A DNA stretch of 51,479 nucleotides, taken from positions 1 to 51,479 of IMG/VR virus record IMGVR_UViG_3300030110_003917; one strand, given 5' to 3'. Below the pieces are notes generated by a model that had not been told where the DNA came from, made no database searches, and worked only from the letters and a program-made list of their open reading frames with translations. Shown in pieces: positions 39,103-50,400 of this stretch. A program made the translations under genes and the position numbers. Position 1 is the stretch's first letter. Each line of letters starts with the position of its first letter. The DNA comes from a virus.

Positions 39103-40122
39103 ATGGCAAGAGGCAGAGAATTCTTAAAAAATCTTGTAGCATCAAGAATAGATGAGGTGATTCCAGTAGGTGATGTGGTCCAAGGACAAACAGCCATAGA
39201 AACACCCATAGATGCTATAGAAGAGGAATTAGACTTTTCTGCGGAATTTGTTACTAGGGTTGGAAATATAGAACAGCTATTTCCAGCTTTGGTTTCAGAT
39301 TTAAAATATTTTCACGACAACAAAAAAATTACCGAAACTGGTGATGCGAATGCTGCTGTAAATGATAGAGACATGATGATTTCTGTTAAATCTGATTTAA
39401 CTGCTATCATACCGTTACCAGAAGATTTTATAAGATTTGTGTCTATAAAATTGAATTCATCAAAAAAAGAAGTAACAGAACTATTAAGTTCACAGGATCC
39501 TCAGTATAGGTTACAACAAAATAATCCGTACACGTCTGGAACAAGATACAAGCCTGTAGGCGCATTAGTTTCTTTTTCAGATTATAGTAATTCAAGTGAC
39601 TTCAGAAAAAACACATCACCAAATTCTGGTTTTAATACAAACTTATTACTACAAAAACACACTATAGATACTAATGGTTATTTTACTTCAAATCAAACAT
39701 TATCTGGATTAAACAACTCATTTAGTGGATTAGCTACTAACGATAAAATAATACTCACGGCTCAGACTGTAGAAAGTGAAAACGGTGTGTATTTAGTATT
39801 GGCTAGTGGTTCACCAACAAAACTTTCTAGTAACACTGATAGTACCGTAATAGGAGGAACAAGATACGCAACAGGTCAAGTAAATAATATGGCTATTGAG
39901 TATTTCAAGGCTAATGCTACAAGTGATACCATAGAAAAATTTTCTTACATACCAAGGCTAATTGCAGAAGATATTCCAGATGGTCTGATAGATCCTATGT
40001 GCTACCACTGTGCTGGTAGGGTACTAGAATCATTACAAAGACCACAAGAGGCGCAGGTGATGTACACAAAAGCAAACACGTATTTGACAGTATATAAAGA
40101 AGGATTAATAGGACAAGAATAA
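39103..40122 (+). CDS. Neck/head-tail connector protein
   Basis: This is a 339-residue protein. Sequence PLPEDFIRFVSIKLNSSKKEVTELL (about 105-130) and the C-terminal helical region IDPMCYHCAGRVLESLQRPQEAQVMYTKANTYL are of the type seen in short-tailed phage adaptors (tail tubular A / gp4-like). A Ser/Thr/Gly-rich insertion in the middle could be surface-exposed. Overlaps the next gene by TAATG. Confidence 0.5.
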   Translation: MARGREFLKNLVASRIDEVIPVGDVVQGQTAIETPIDAIEEELDFSAEFVTRVGNIEQLFPALVSDLKYFHDNKKITETGDANAAVNDRDMMISVKSDLTAIIPLPEDFIRFVSIKLNSSKKEVTELLSSQDPQYRLQQNNPYTSGTRYKPVGALVSFSDYSNSSDFRKNTSPNSGFNTNLLLQKHTIDTNGYFTSNQTLSGLNNSFSGLATNDKIILTAQTVESENGVYLVLASGSPTKLSSNTDSTVIGGTRYATGQVNNMAIEYFKANATSDTIEKFSYIPRLIAEDIPDGLIDPMCYHCAGRVLESLQRPQEAQVMYTKANTYLTVYKEGLIGQE

Positions 40123-40793
40123 TGGCAACAGATAGTAAAAACACCTCAAGATTAGATTTAGATGACATATATGATGTCATTAAAAGGCGTACATTTTATA
40201 AGTGTAAAGCTAAAAATTTAGATCATGATAAGTACGCAATATCTGGAGAAGATACTCAGGTCTTATATGAATTTATTACTGAGGGAACAGAAATTGTAGC
40301 AAATACCGCTAATTATATTAAGTTTCATACGCAGTCAGGATACGACGCATTAACCTATTACTCTCAATATGAGATGCAAGACACCGATAATGATGATAAA
40401 TTTAAGTTTGAATCGGACACAGACGAAGACGGGGATCTCACTAATCCAGATAGTGTTGAAATAGATAATAAGGATATCATGTATCAAGATGATAACTCAG
40501 ATAATTTAGGGGACAGAAAGACTGGTGAAAAACTTACTTCTTCTTCTGGAGATACTATAACATTTCAGATAGATGATTTAAACACAGACCAAACAAGATA
40601 CACTGTTGTTCAAGGATTTATACGATCTGCTTTAATTAATTATTCATTATACAAGTGGTACACACTCATGGGGCTAGGCGAAGACGCAAGTGTTGAATTA
40701 GCAGAATTCAATGTTGCGGTAGATAGGGTAAGATATAATGCTGTGAGTAATCACAGAAATAAAAATATAAGTAGAAAGTATAGAATGTTTTAA
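40122..40793 (+). CDS. Neck or head-completion protein
   Basis: This is a 223-residue protein. It is helical at both ends (LDLDDIYDVIKRRTFYKC; RYTVVQGFIRSALINYSLYKWYTLMGLGEDASVELAEF) with a very acidic mid section and a basic tail (NHRNKNISRKYRMF). The pattern fits a structural connector protein. It is coupled to both neighbours by TAATG overlaps. Confidence 0.5.
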   Translation: MATDSKNTSRLDLDDIYDVIKRRTFYKCKAKNLDHDKYAISGEDTQVLYEFITEGTEIVANTANYIKFHTQSGYDALTYYSQYEMQDTDNDDKFKFESDTDEDGDLTNPDSVEIDNKDIMYQDDNSDNLGDRKTGEKLTSSSGDTITFQIDDLNTDQTRYTVVQGFIRSALINYSLYKWYTLMGLGEDASVELAEFNVAVDRVRYNAVSNHRNKNISRKYRMF

Positions 40794-43700
40794 TGGCAGG
40801 ATCTTTTAAACAACTTCAGTTAAAATCTATAAATACACTCTCTAATGAAGACGCGTATATAGACGGTTCATGTATTATTTTAGATAATGTAGAACCTAAA
40901 GGAGTAGAGTCTAATCCTAAGTGGATACCAGCAGACTCTCATTTACTCAAGCATAACACTAATTACAGTACGTCTACAAATGAAAAAATAAAAGTTACTC
41001 ACGTACAAAGAGAGGGATTAAACACAGATTTTGATCATGGTAGTAGGTCTGGGACAGACTTCTTTTTAGTGTGTGAAACCGACACAAATAATAACGCAAT
41101 AATATCAACGACTACTACTTCTGGTACAGATAAAAATAAACTTACAAATATCATTAATGACTCAGACGCAACAGGATCCCATAGTAATCCTGATATGCAA
41201 GCGTTTTCTTTGAGAGATGATCAGCAATTTATTCTGTTAAGTCAAAATAATACAGATAAACATAACCCACAAGATTTTGATCAGAACAAGTCTAAGATGT
41301 TTATGAGTAGAGGAGACACTGTATCTCATGTAATACCTCCGACTTTTCCAACCTTAACTGTCGGTCATACCACTGAAGATTATTCTATAGAAACATTTGA
41401 AAAAGGATTTCCTTTAGGTGATTATCCAGGAATACTAGCTAATAGAGATAGATATGTAGGAGTTATTTTTGCGTACCAAGCACCTTCTGGAGACTACATA
41501 AAACAGACCGCTCCTTATATACATAAAATAGATGGTCTTTTTGCTAATAGTACAGTAGATGAAGTATCAAAACTTACATGTGATAACACAGCAACTTCTA
41601 ACTTTGATCCTACGTCATACGAAAAATTTCAATTCAATGCTTCAGCTGAAACTCCAGAAGCTGGAGAGTCCGATGTAGAAGAAGTAACGCCTAACACAAC
41701 TTCAGATAAGTTTGTTGTTTCTAGTGAAATATCAACGAAAATACAGATAAAATTTAAAGTAATGTCTAGAACATTTTCTAGTAATTATGCAACTCAAGGA
41801 GCTTCTTTTAGAATTAAAATCACGAAAAATGGAGTTACAGACACTGCCCCTATTGTATATGAGTACACAATATCTGCTTATAATTTGTATGGTGTGGCTA
41901 CGGGTTCTGTTATCACACAGATATCAGAAACCTTGAACCTTGAGCCTGGAGATTACTACGCAGTATTAGATGATCCAGTAGGATTTGATGCGCTTTCAGT
42001 TCGTATGACAGAGTTCGTATTACAAATATCAAGCCCTAGATCTAGTTTAACATCTACAAGAAACAGAGTAGCTACTCTAAAATTTACAAGTAACGGAAAC
42101 TCTACAGGAGATATTTTTGGATATAGCTCAAGCACTGAATACAATGCCACATTAGGTACAGGTAGTAATTACTATGAATCAGATTCTTATATAAGTGGTA
42201 CAGGAAGACAGGTAGCACACAATAAAATAAAAGACTTTTTTAATCTTTCTGGTGTGCATATACTTATTACTACACCAAAAGATACTTTTGAAGATGCTTT
42301 GAATGAAGGAACATATTATCATATAGCAAATTTTACAGAGACATCAGATGATGGGATTTATGAATTTAAAGATAATGAGTCAATTATTGTTACTAAAAGA
42401 GTAATGAATAATGATCCTTTTTCACATCATTCTCTGAGTGGATATAATATGAAAAAAGCATTAAACAGGGTATGGTTACTAGGATTAGTAACAGATTTTG
42501 CTCCAGGACACTCTGCTTTTTATCCAGGATTTTTAGCGCACACAGGAACAGATACAAACGAAGCAAATTCATTAAACTTTAATCCAGAACATGACTTTAA
42601 TCCAGAAAATACTACACAAGTATTTGATAAAATATTACGGTGCTATATCACTGTTACTTTGAATGTAGATGGTAAAGAGATAAAAAGGACGAACAAAACG
42701 TACCTAAAAGGATACGTTTCAGGAAGCACTAAAATATCTATGATACCAAGTCAAATAGGATACCCTGACAGAAGAGCAACTAAAATACAATTTATAGCTA
42801 CCCACGGTTCTGGTTATCAAAGCATAGAATACGATTTAGAAAAACATGCTTTTTTAAATCTTGCGTATAATTATTCACAAACCAACAGGTACACAACAGT
42901 CACAGACGGATCTGTTTCAGCTCCTTCCACTAGCGCAGCGCAGACCAATAACAGAAAGAATTTGTACGAGCCAGGAAAAATAAGGGTTTCTTCTATAGAT
43001 GGATTTACTTTTCCTTTGCAGCAGACATATGAACTAGACGATATGGCTATTACTTGTGTAGATAATATTCAAGAGGCGTCACAAAGTTCATTTGGTAGGT
43101 ACCCAGTAACAGTATTCTGTGCAAATAAAATCTATGGATTTGAATTTGGAGAGGGAGGTGTTTTATTTAAAAAACTCATGCTTATAAGTGATGATTATGG
43201 TGTTCACTCTAGAGACTCTGTAACAACTTTAAGGGGTTCTATTTTCTTTTTAGATAAAAATTCAATGTATACTTTAAGTGGAAATAACATACAAGAAGCA
43301 CACAGGCCAATAGAAGATTTAAAAACACCTAGTATCACTCATGGCACAGAAAGCAATGGATTTTCTGTTACTATTGGTGGAACAAACTTTTTTAATCTTT
43401 TATTTACAAGTGGCGGAAATGGTAGCCCTTCTTTATTTTCAGATCCTAATAAAAACAGATTATATATATACAAAAGAAATGTAGAGTATACTGGTTCGTT
43501 ACCTATGCTGATATTTGACACAAGGTATAACAGTTATTACACGTCATCTCAGGATTATATAGACTTATTCTTTGTAGATTCTACTCCTTATGGATTTAAA
43601 GAAGTAAGTAACACAATTAAAATATATAGCCTTCACGATAAAGACACCGCTGTGGAGTCTATAGCTATTAAAATAGCTACTGATTTTATGCCTTTTGATA

Positions 43701-44005
43701 CCACCTTTAATTACAAAAAATTATTGTCTAGTGTACTACAAGGTAATTTTAACACTAAATCAAATGAGTATGTGTTCATTACTTTACAAGGAAAAAGAAA
43801 CACACACGCAAGCCCTACAACACTTATCAAAATAACTATAGGTAAGTCATCTGGAACTGTATCACAAGACGGCGTATACATTAAGTCAAACAGAGGATCG
43901 TACCAATCTTTTAGATTGATTATTGACGGAACAGCGAAATTAACAAGTGAAATAGGGCAAACCTTATTTAATTATTTACCTAGAAACGCTAAAATTAAAA
44001 TATAA
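40793..44005 (+). CDS. Large tail protein (stabilisation/tubular-B-like)
   Basis: This 1070-residue protein is beta-rich throughout. The start (GSFKQLQLKSINTLSNEDAYIDGSCIILDNVEPKG) resembles the N-terminal part of P22-like tail stabilisation and podoviral tail proteins. Later segments GVHSRDSVTTLRGSIFFLDKNSMYTLSGNNIQ and RLYIYKRNVEYTGSLPMLIFDTRYNSYYTS recall beta-propeller blades of such proteins. It would form the tail hub between neck and fibres. The position between connector and fibre genes supports this. Confidence 0.65.
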   Translation: MAGSFKQLQLKSINTLSNEDAYIDGSCIILDNVEPKGVESNPKWIPADSHLLKHNTNYSTSTNEKIKVTHVQREGLNTDFDHGSRSGTDFFLVCETDTNNNAIISTTTTSGTDKNKLTNIINDSDATGSHSNPDMQAFSLRDDQQFILLSQNNTDKHNPQDFDQNKSKMFMSRGDTVSHVIPPTFPTLTVGHTTEDYSIETFEKGFPLGDYPGILANRDRYVGVIFAYQAPSGDYIKQTAPYIHKIDGLFANSTVDEVSKLTCDNTATSNFDPTSYEKFQFNASAETPEAGESDVEEVTPNTTSDKFVVSSEISTKIQIKFKVMSRTFSSNYATQGASFRIKITKNGVTDTAPIVYEYTISAYNLYGVATGSVITQISETLNLEPGDYYAVLDDPVGFDALSVRMTEFVLQISSPRSSLTSTRNRVATLKFTSNGNSTGDIFGYSSSTEYNATLGTGSNYYESDSYISGTGRQVAHNKIKDFFNLSGVHILITTPKDTFEDALNEGTYYHIANFTETSDDGIYEFKDNESIIVTKRVMNNDPFSHHSLSGYNMKKALNRVWLLGLVTDFAPGHSAFYPGFLAHTGTDTNEANSLNFNPEHDFNPENTTQVFDKILRCYITVTLNVDGKEIKRTNKTYLKGYVSGSTKISMIPSQIGYPDRRATKIQFIATHGSGYQSIEYDLEKHAFLNLAYNYSQTNRYTTVTDGSVSAPSTSAAQTNNRKNLYEPGKIRVSSIDGFTFPLQQTYELDDMAITCVDNIQEASQSSFGRYPVTVFCANKIYGFEFGEGGVLFKKLMLISDDYGVHSRDSVTTLRGSIFFLDKNSMYTLSGNNIQEAHRPIEDLKTPSITHGTESNGFSVTIGGTNFFNLLFTSGGNGSPSLFSDPNKNRLYIYKRNVEYTGSLPMLIFDTRYNSYYTSSQDYIDLFFVDSTPYGFKEVSNTIKIYSLHDKDTAVESIAIKIATDFMPFDTTFNYKKLLSSVLQGNFNTKSNEYVFITLQGKRNTHASPTTLIKITIGKSSGTVSQDGVYIKSNRGSYQSFRLIIDGTAKLTSEIGQTLFNYLPRNAKIKI

Positions 44006-44054
44006 TTTTTGTAAATTTAAGGTATAAATGAGGTTACTCATTTTATTATACTTG

Positions 44055-44093
44055 AAAGCTACAGGCTCTAACGAATCTGTGGCTTTTTTTTTT
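44055..44093 (+). terminator. U-tract hairpin before the fibre-operon start
   Basis: AAAGCTACAG (44055-44064) pairs with CTGTGGCTTT (44077-44086), one G-U, with a 12-base loop, followed by a run of ten Ts (44084-44093). The next ATG is at 44101. It belongs to the same hairpin family as those before the portal and scaffold. Confidence 0.75.
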
Positions 44094-44100
44094 GGTTTTT

Positions 44101-44424
44101 ATGCAAGTACCATATGAATACATTAATAGACAAATCGTTGCTCACGGAACAAACAATCATGTTTTTAATTTCGTGCCAAACTACGATTGCTCTGGGGAGA
44201 CGGTCAATATAGATGTTTTTAGTAAGGGTGTTAATAAGATAAAAACCATAGCAAGTGGTGTTAGTGGAGGCAAAAGATACAAGTCAATAACAGTTACTGG
44301 TGATTTCAGTAATATAGATAGAGGTAATGATTACACCATAAAGGTCATATCAACAAGTCCTGCTGATGCTGACGGTAACACCACAAAAAAAACAGTTGCA
44401 AAAGGAAATTTAATAATAAAGTAA
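44101..44424 (+). CDS. Small tail/fibre-associated protein, 107 residues
   Basis: I choose ATG 44101 (MQVPYEYINRQIVAHGTNN); a TTG nine bases upstream in frame is less likely, since it lies in the T-tract of the hairpin. The protein is beta-rich (VFNFVPNYDCSGETVNIDVFSKG, YKSITVTGDFSNIDRGNDYTIKVISTS). It may be a fibre attachment protein. Its stop directly abuts the fibre start. Confidence 0.55.
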   Translation: MQVPYEYINRQIVAHGTNNHVFNFVPNYDCSGETVNIDVFSKGVNKIKTIASGVSGGKRYKSITVTGDFSNIDRGNDYTIKVISTSPADADGNTTKKTVAKGNLIIK

Positions 44425-47400
44425 ATGGCATTAAATGATGATTTAACATTAGTTTTAGGGCATGTTGATGATACTAAGCTCCCTGTTACTTTTAGATTAT
44501 TAAACACGTGTACTGGCGAAAATATTGACGCAGAAGTCTTTTTAATAGGAGGAGCTAAAGTAGGCGATGTTCATATATCTAATAACAGAACCACTGGTGG
44601 AGTACAAGGATCTGAAGTTACGGTCAATCTAAACTTATCTTCTATCCCTATAGGGGATGCTTACTCATTAAAATTTTCTACTACTAATGCTGGAGTTGTC
44701 GGTAAATCTAAACTCGTTGTTTTTGCAGAAGATGCTTTTTCTACAAAGCCATTAACTTCTGCTGGTACAGACTTTATTCTAAATAGCTTGTCTGGAGGAT
44801 TAGTAACTGTTTATAAAGCTAACGTACAATACGCATCTGGACCAGTTGTAGTCGTTCACAACAATGATTTATATCTGTACTTAGGAGCTTTTCCTTTTAC
44901 CACTACCAACATAACTAATGAATTGGCAAGTGGGTTATGGAAAAATGTGTTAAATCTTGATACAGAAACACTGCAAGATCTTATAGGGGCTATGGTATCT
45001 TCTAATACAGAAAGTGGTATAGCTGTCACTTATGATGATACTAATGGAAAGTTAAATTTTGATGTAGGTGATTTTACAATAACACAAACTGGAGATACAA
45101 CTGGTACTGTAACAGTAACTAATCTTGCAAATGCTACACTAAACTCTACACTAGCTACAGTCAATAGTAATGTAGGAAGTTTTGGAAGTACAACTGCTAT
45201 TCCTATTTTAACTGTTAACGCAAAAGGATTAGTCACAGGAGTATCTACGGCAACTATATCCACAGTTCTTACACTCGCAGCAGATAGTGGTAGTAATGAT
45301 AATGTAACAATAGGAACAGACACACTTACTATAGCTGGAGGAACAGGATTAGATACAACAATATCTAATAACAACATATCAGTAGCTATAGATAGTACAG
45401 TAGCTACACTAACAGGTTCTCAAACCTTAACAAATAAAACATTAACATCACCCACATTAAATAGTAACACAAACATAGGAAGTGGTGGTATTATAAATTT
45501 TGGTTCTAATAAAATTTCAATCTCAGGTGATGCTATAGAAAAAAAGGATAGTGGTAACTTTTTAATTAAAGGTGAAGATGTATATATACAAAACGAAGCA
45601 GGTAGTAAAACTATTATAAGAGGAGTATCTACCGTTAGTTATCTTTCTGGTGCTATATTATATTATAACAATAGTGAGGTTTTAAGAACAATAGCTGGCG
45701 GTACACAATTAACAGGAAGTTTAACGTTAGACAGCGTGGCTCTATCAGCAGTTCAAACATCTGGTGAATCTTTTGCTGATAATGATACAAGCATAATGAC
45801 CTCTGCTGCTATAGACGATAGGATAAATGCAGCTATACTTACAAAAGATAATACAGACGAAATTACAGAAGGTAGTAGTAATTTATATTTTACTAATGAG
45901 AGGGTAGACGATAGAGTCAACGCTTTACTTACAGCAGGTTCAAATATCACATTAACATATGACGATGCTGGCAATACATTAACTATAGCAGCAGCCCAAC
46001 TAACTAACGAACAAGTACAAGATGTCATTGGTAGTATGCTTGGTGGTGATGAGACTGGTGGTATTGCGGTAACATATGATGATGCTAATAATCATATTGA
46101 CTTTGCTTTATCAAGTATTCCAAATAGTTCTCTCGCTAATTCTAGCGTAACAATAAATTCAAACAGTTTAGCTTTAGGTGGTACATTGACTTTAGATACT
46201 GGTGATATAGGTGAGGGTTCTAACTTATACTTTACCAACGAAAGAGTAGATGATAGAGTTAACGCTTTAGTTACAGCAGGCACTGGTATTACTTCTACGT
46301 ATGATGATGCAGCAGGCACGTTAACATTAGCTACAACTATAACACAATACACAAATGCTTTAGCAAGAGGTGCTATATCAGTATCAGGTAACGCTTTAAG
46401 TTATAATTCATCTACAGGTGTAATAACAAGTAACTTTGAAGAGTCACCTACATTTACAGGAACTGTAACAGTAAGTAATGGAGTAGCACTAACAGGTTCT
46501 CATTTAACCCTTGCAGATGGTGTTAAAGCTATTATGGGCGATGGTAATGATTTTCAGATTTATCATGATCCTGGTACACATAGTCCAGATGGAGGTACAA
46601 TAAATGTTGGATCATGGATAAAAAGTGACTCAGGTAATTTATTAATTCACCAATCAGATGCTGACCAAGATATTATATTTATGAATGATAATGGTAGTGG
46701 TGGTGATGCAATTTATATGACTTTAGATGGTGGAACAAAATCCATAGATATAAGTGTACCTTTAAATGTTGGTGTTGATGATACAGGGCATGACGTAAAA
46801 TTCTTTGGCGCTACTAGTGGCCAATATATGTTGTGGGACGAAAGTGCTGATAAGTTAATTGTAACTGGAGAAATAGAAGCAGGCTCACTAGATATATCAG
46901 GTGATGTAGATGTAGATGGAACACTTGAAACAGACGCGTTAACAATTGGTGGAGTTACATCTGTTCCTTTTGAAGCAGCAGATCATTCAAAATTAGATGG
47001 TATAGAAGCATCAGCCGATGTAACAGATACAACTAATGTAACTGCAGCAGGCGCGTTAATGGATAGTGAATTAACAGATTTAGCAGCGGTAAAAGCTATT
47101 AACCAAGGGTTAACCACGTCTTCAAATGTTGCGTTTGGTAATGTAACCACAACAGGAAGTATAACTAGAAGTTCTGGAACTTTAAATATAAACGGTTCTA
47201 GTTTAGCGTTAAATAATGCTGCTGCATCAAAAACTTACATACTAGGAACTGATGGTGGTAGTGTACAATTAAGGCATAATGATAGTACAAAAATAGAAAC
47301 AACTTCTACTGGTGCAACAGTAACTGGGGCTATATCAGCTACAACATTTAGTGGTGATTTAAATGGCACAATCAACACCGCAACAACAGCAACAACACAA

Positions 47401-50400
47401 TCAGCAAGTAATAACTCAACTAAAGTAGCTACAACAGCATACGTAGATACAGCAGTAACAAACTTAGTAGACTCATCACCATCAGCTTTAGATACATTAA
47501 ACGAACTAGCAGCAGCGTTAGGTGACGATGCAAACTTTAGCACTACAGTAACAAATAGCATTGCAACTAAACTACCATTAGCTGGTGGTACAATGACTGG
47601 TAATTTACAGTTAAATGATAATGTAATTTTAAAAATTGGAACAGGTGGTACTGACTTACAAATATATCATGATGGTACAAACAGCTCAATTCAAAATAGC
47701 ACTGGGGACTTGTTTATATATGGAGGTACAGATGATATAAGAATACGAGCTAAAAATGATGAGGAAAGTATTGTGGCTACACCTAATGGTGCTGTTACGC
47801 TCTACTATGATGGTAGCTCAAAGCTCGCAACAACATCTGCTGGTGCAAGTGTAACAGGTACACTAGCTGCTACTTTATCTACAGCGGCACAACCAAATAT
47901 TACAAGTTTAGGTACATTAACCGCTTTAACAGTAGATAATATAACTGCTGATGGTAACAAAGTACAAATAGGTACTATTTCTTCTGGCACATTAAATGAA
48001 AATACAGGTGTAAAACTTGCTATTATAGGAGACAGTGGTGATAACAATGACGGTTTAATTATAACAAGAGATAATGGTAACCAAAATCAATTAGACCAGT
48101 TTATAAATATATATAACGATGGTACTTCAACATTTGTAACTTCAGGTGGTACTTCAACTCATGGTACTTTTGATTTTAAATCTACAAATGATAAAGGTGA
48201 TACCTCTGTAAGTAGATTATCAATTGATGCTTCAGGTAACGCAACTTTTGCAGGGAATATAGAAGCAGATGTTGCTAGTGGTGGTGGAATTACAATAGAC
48301 AGTGCTGATATAGGTACACTTAAATTTTTAGGTAGTGGTTCAGTACACAACTGGGGTCTTGTTACAACAAAAACAGCCGCTGGTGATTTTGGTATTTATA
48401 AATCTAATTCAACAGGTGGTGATCCAAATACAGCTGGAACAGCTCAACTATACTTTACTAACGCTGGTAATGCAACTTTTGCAGGGCATGTTAATATTAC
48501 TGGTTCGTCAAAAAATCTTGTACTTGCTAATTCAAATAACATTCGTTTTAAAAATAATGCTGGTGCTGAAAGAAATATATTAACATTAGACAGTAATGAT
48601 GATGTTCAGTTTGGTGGTTCAATAGATCATATAAGATTTCTTACAAATGATTCATCTGAAAAAATGCGACTTACATCTGGTGGTAGATTAGGTATAGGTG
48701 TTACAGCACCATCATATAGTTTAGAAGTTCTTGGTGATAGTCAGGTTGTTGCTAGATTTAAAGCTAGTAATAATAGCACAGCGGCAAATAACGGTGGCGC
48801 TTTAATTGATATTCAGAATACTAATTCTACAAATGGTAACATGAGTAGTCTTATTTTTAGAGATTCAAATGGAAATGGCTCAAGTGGTATATTTGGTTAT
48901 CATGCAGACCATTCAGATGGTGAAGGGTTTTTAACATTTGGTACAAGAAATTCATCTGGTAGTTTTGCGGAAAAGATGAGACTGGATTCTAACGGAAGAG
49001 TTGGTATAAACACAAATTCGCCTTCATATGCTCTTGAAGTTATAAACTCTACTTATGATAATATAGGGTGGGGTGGTAGTTCAGTTGTAGGTTTTTTAAC
49101 ACAACAAGGAAGTAATCCAGCATTTAGAACTGTAGGCGATTTAGATATTGTATTTTATGCAAATAATAACTTACAATTAACTATCGATGATGGTTCTGCA
49201 ACTTTTACAGGGCAAGTAAACTCAGGAAGATTATTTGTAGAACAATCAGGTGCTGACATGATTGATATGACACGAACAAGTGTTGGAACGTATAGACTAG
49301 CAATTTCTAGCACAGATAAGTTTAGTATATTTGATGTAGGCGCAAATGCAGATAGATTAATAATAGATTCGTCAGGAAATACAACTTTTAATGGTGATGT
49401 AACAATACAAGATTCTTCACCACAATTAACACTTTTAGACACTACTAATAATACTGATGCTCTTATTTATTCTGATGACACTGGTGGTATCAATATATCT
49501 GCTGATGAAAACAATGAGCAAGGTAGTTCTGCAATAAAATTTTATATTGATGGTGGAGAAAAAGCTAGACTAGATTCAAGTGGTAGATTAGGACTTGGTG
49601 TAACGTCATTAAGTTCAATGTTTACATTACAAGGAAATGAGACAGGTGGTCAAACAATAACACATTTACATTTAAATTCAGGTAACAATAATTCATTTCC
49701 ATTTATTGCAAGTCTTAATAATGCAACAATTTCAAGTGCTACTTATGGCTGGACATTCAATAATAGTTCTTCTACTGGTAATTTAGAAATAGGAAGAAGA
49801 AACAACAGCACAACAACTTCTACTGTGTTAACACTTGAAAGGTCATCAGGCAACGCAACTTTTGCAGGTAGTGTAGCTGCTACTTTATCTACAGCAGCGC
49901 AACCAAATATAACTAGCTTAGGAACTTTAACTAGCTTAACAACTTCAGGTAACGTGACATTGGGTGATGCTGTTACAGACCAGCATGTAGCAAATGGTTC
50001 ATTAAGAATTCTTGGTAACGCAGCAGATACGCCTAGTGTATTAAATGTTATTAATGGTACTGATAATAACGAAGGAAATGATGTCGCTGATATTAGAGTC
50101 GTAGCAGCTAATAGAGTCCTTACTGCGGAAAGAGCTAATATAGAAGTATACACTAATGACGATCAAGCTGCAGATTTAGGTGGTGGCATAGGTTTTGGTG
50201 GTAGACACACAAACTCATCTACAAATGATACTTTATTTGCAACAGTAAAAGCTGGTAAATCAAACGCTACATCAGCTAATTATTTAGGATATTTACAAAT
50301 AGGTACATCAGATGCTGCAAGTGATATAACAGAAAGATTTAGAATAGATAGTACAAGGGCAACTTTCGCGGGAGACGTAAGAATAAATGGTAATGACTTA

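Noticed and set aside
44092-44100. TTG start for the 107-residue tail protein
   Set aside because: It is inside the T-run of a hairpin; ATG 44101 in the same frame is more plausible.
48335-48583. 82-residue plus-strand ORF within the fibre gene
   Set aside because: It lies in another frame of the repetitive fibre coding sequence and has Gln/Leu-rich low-complexity content.
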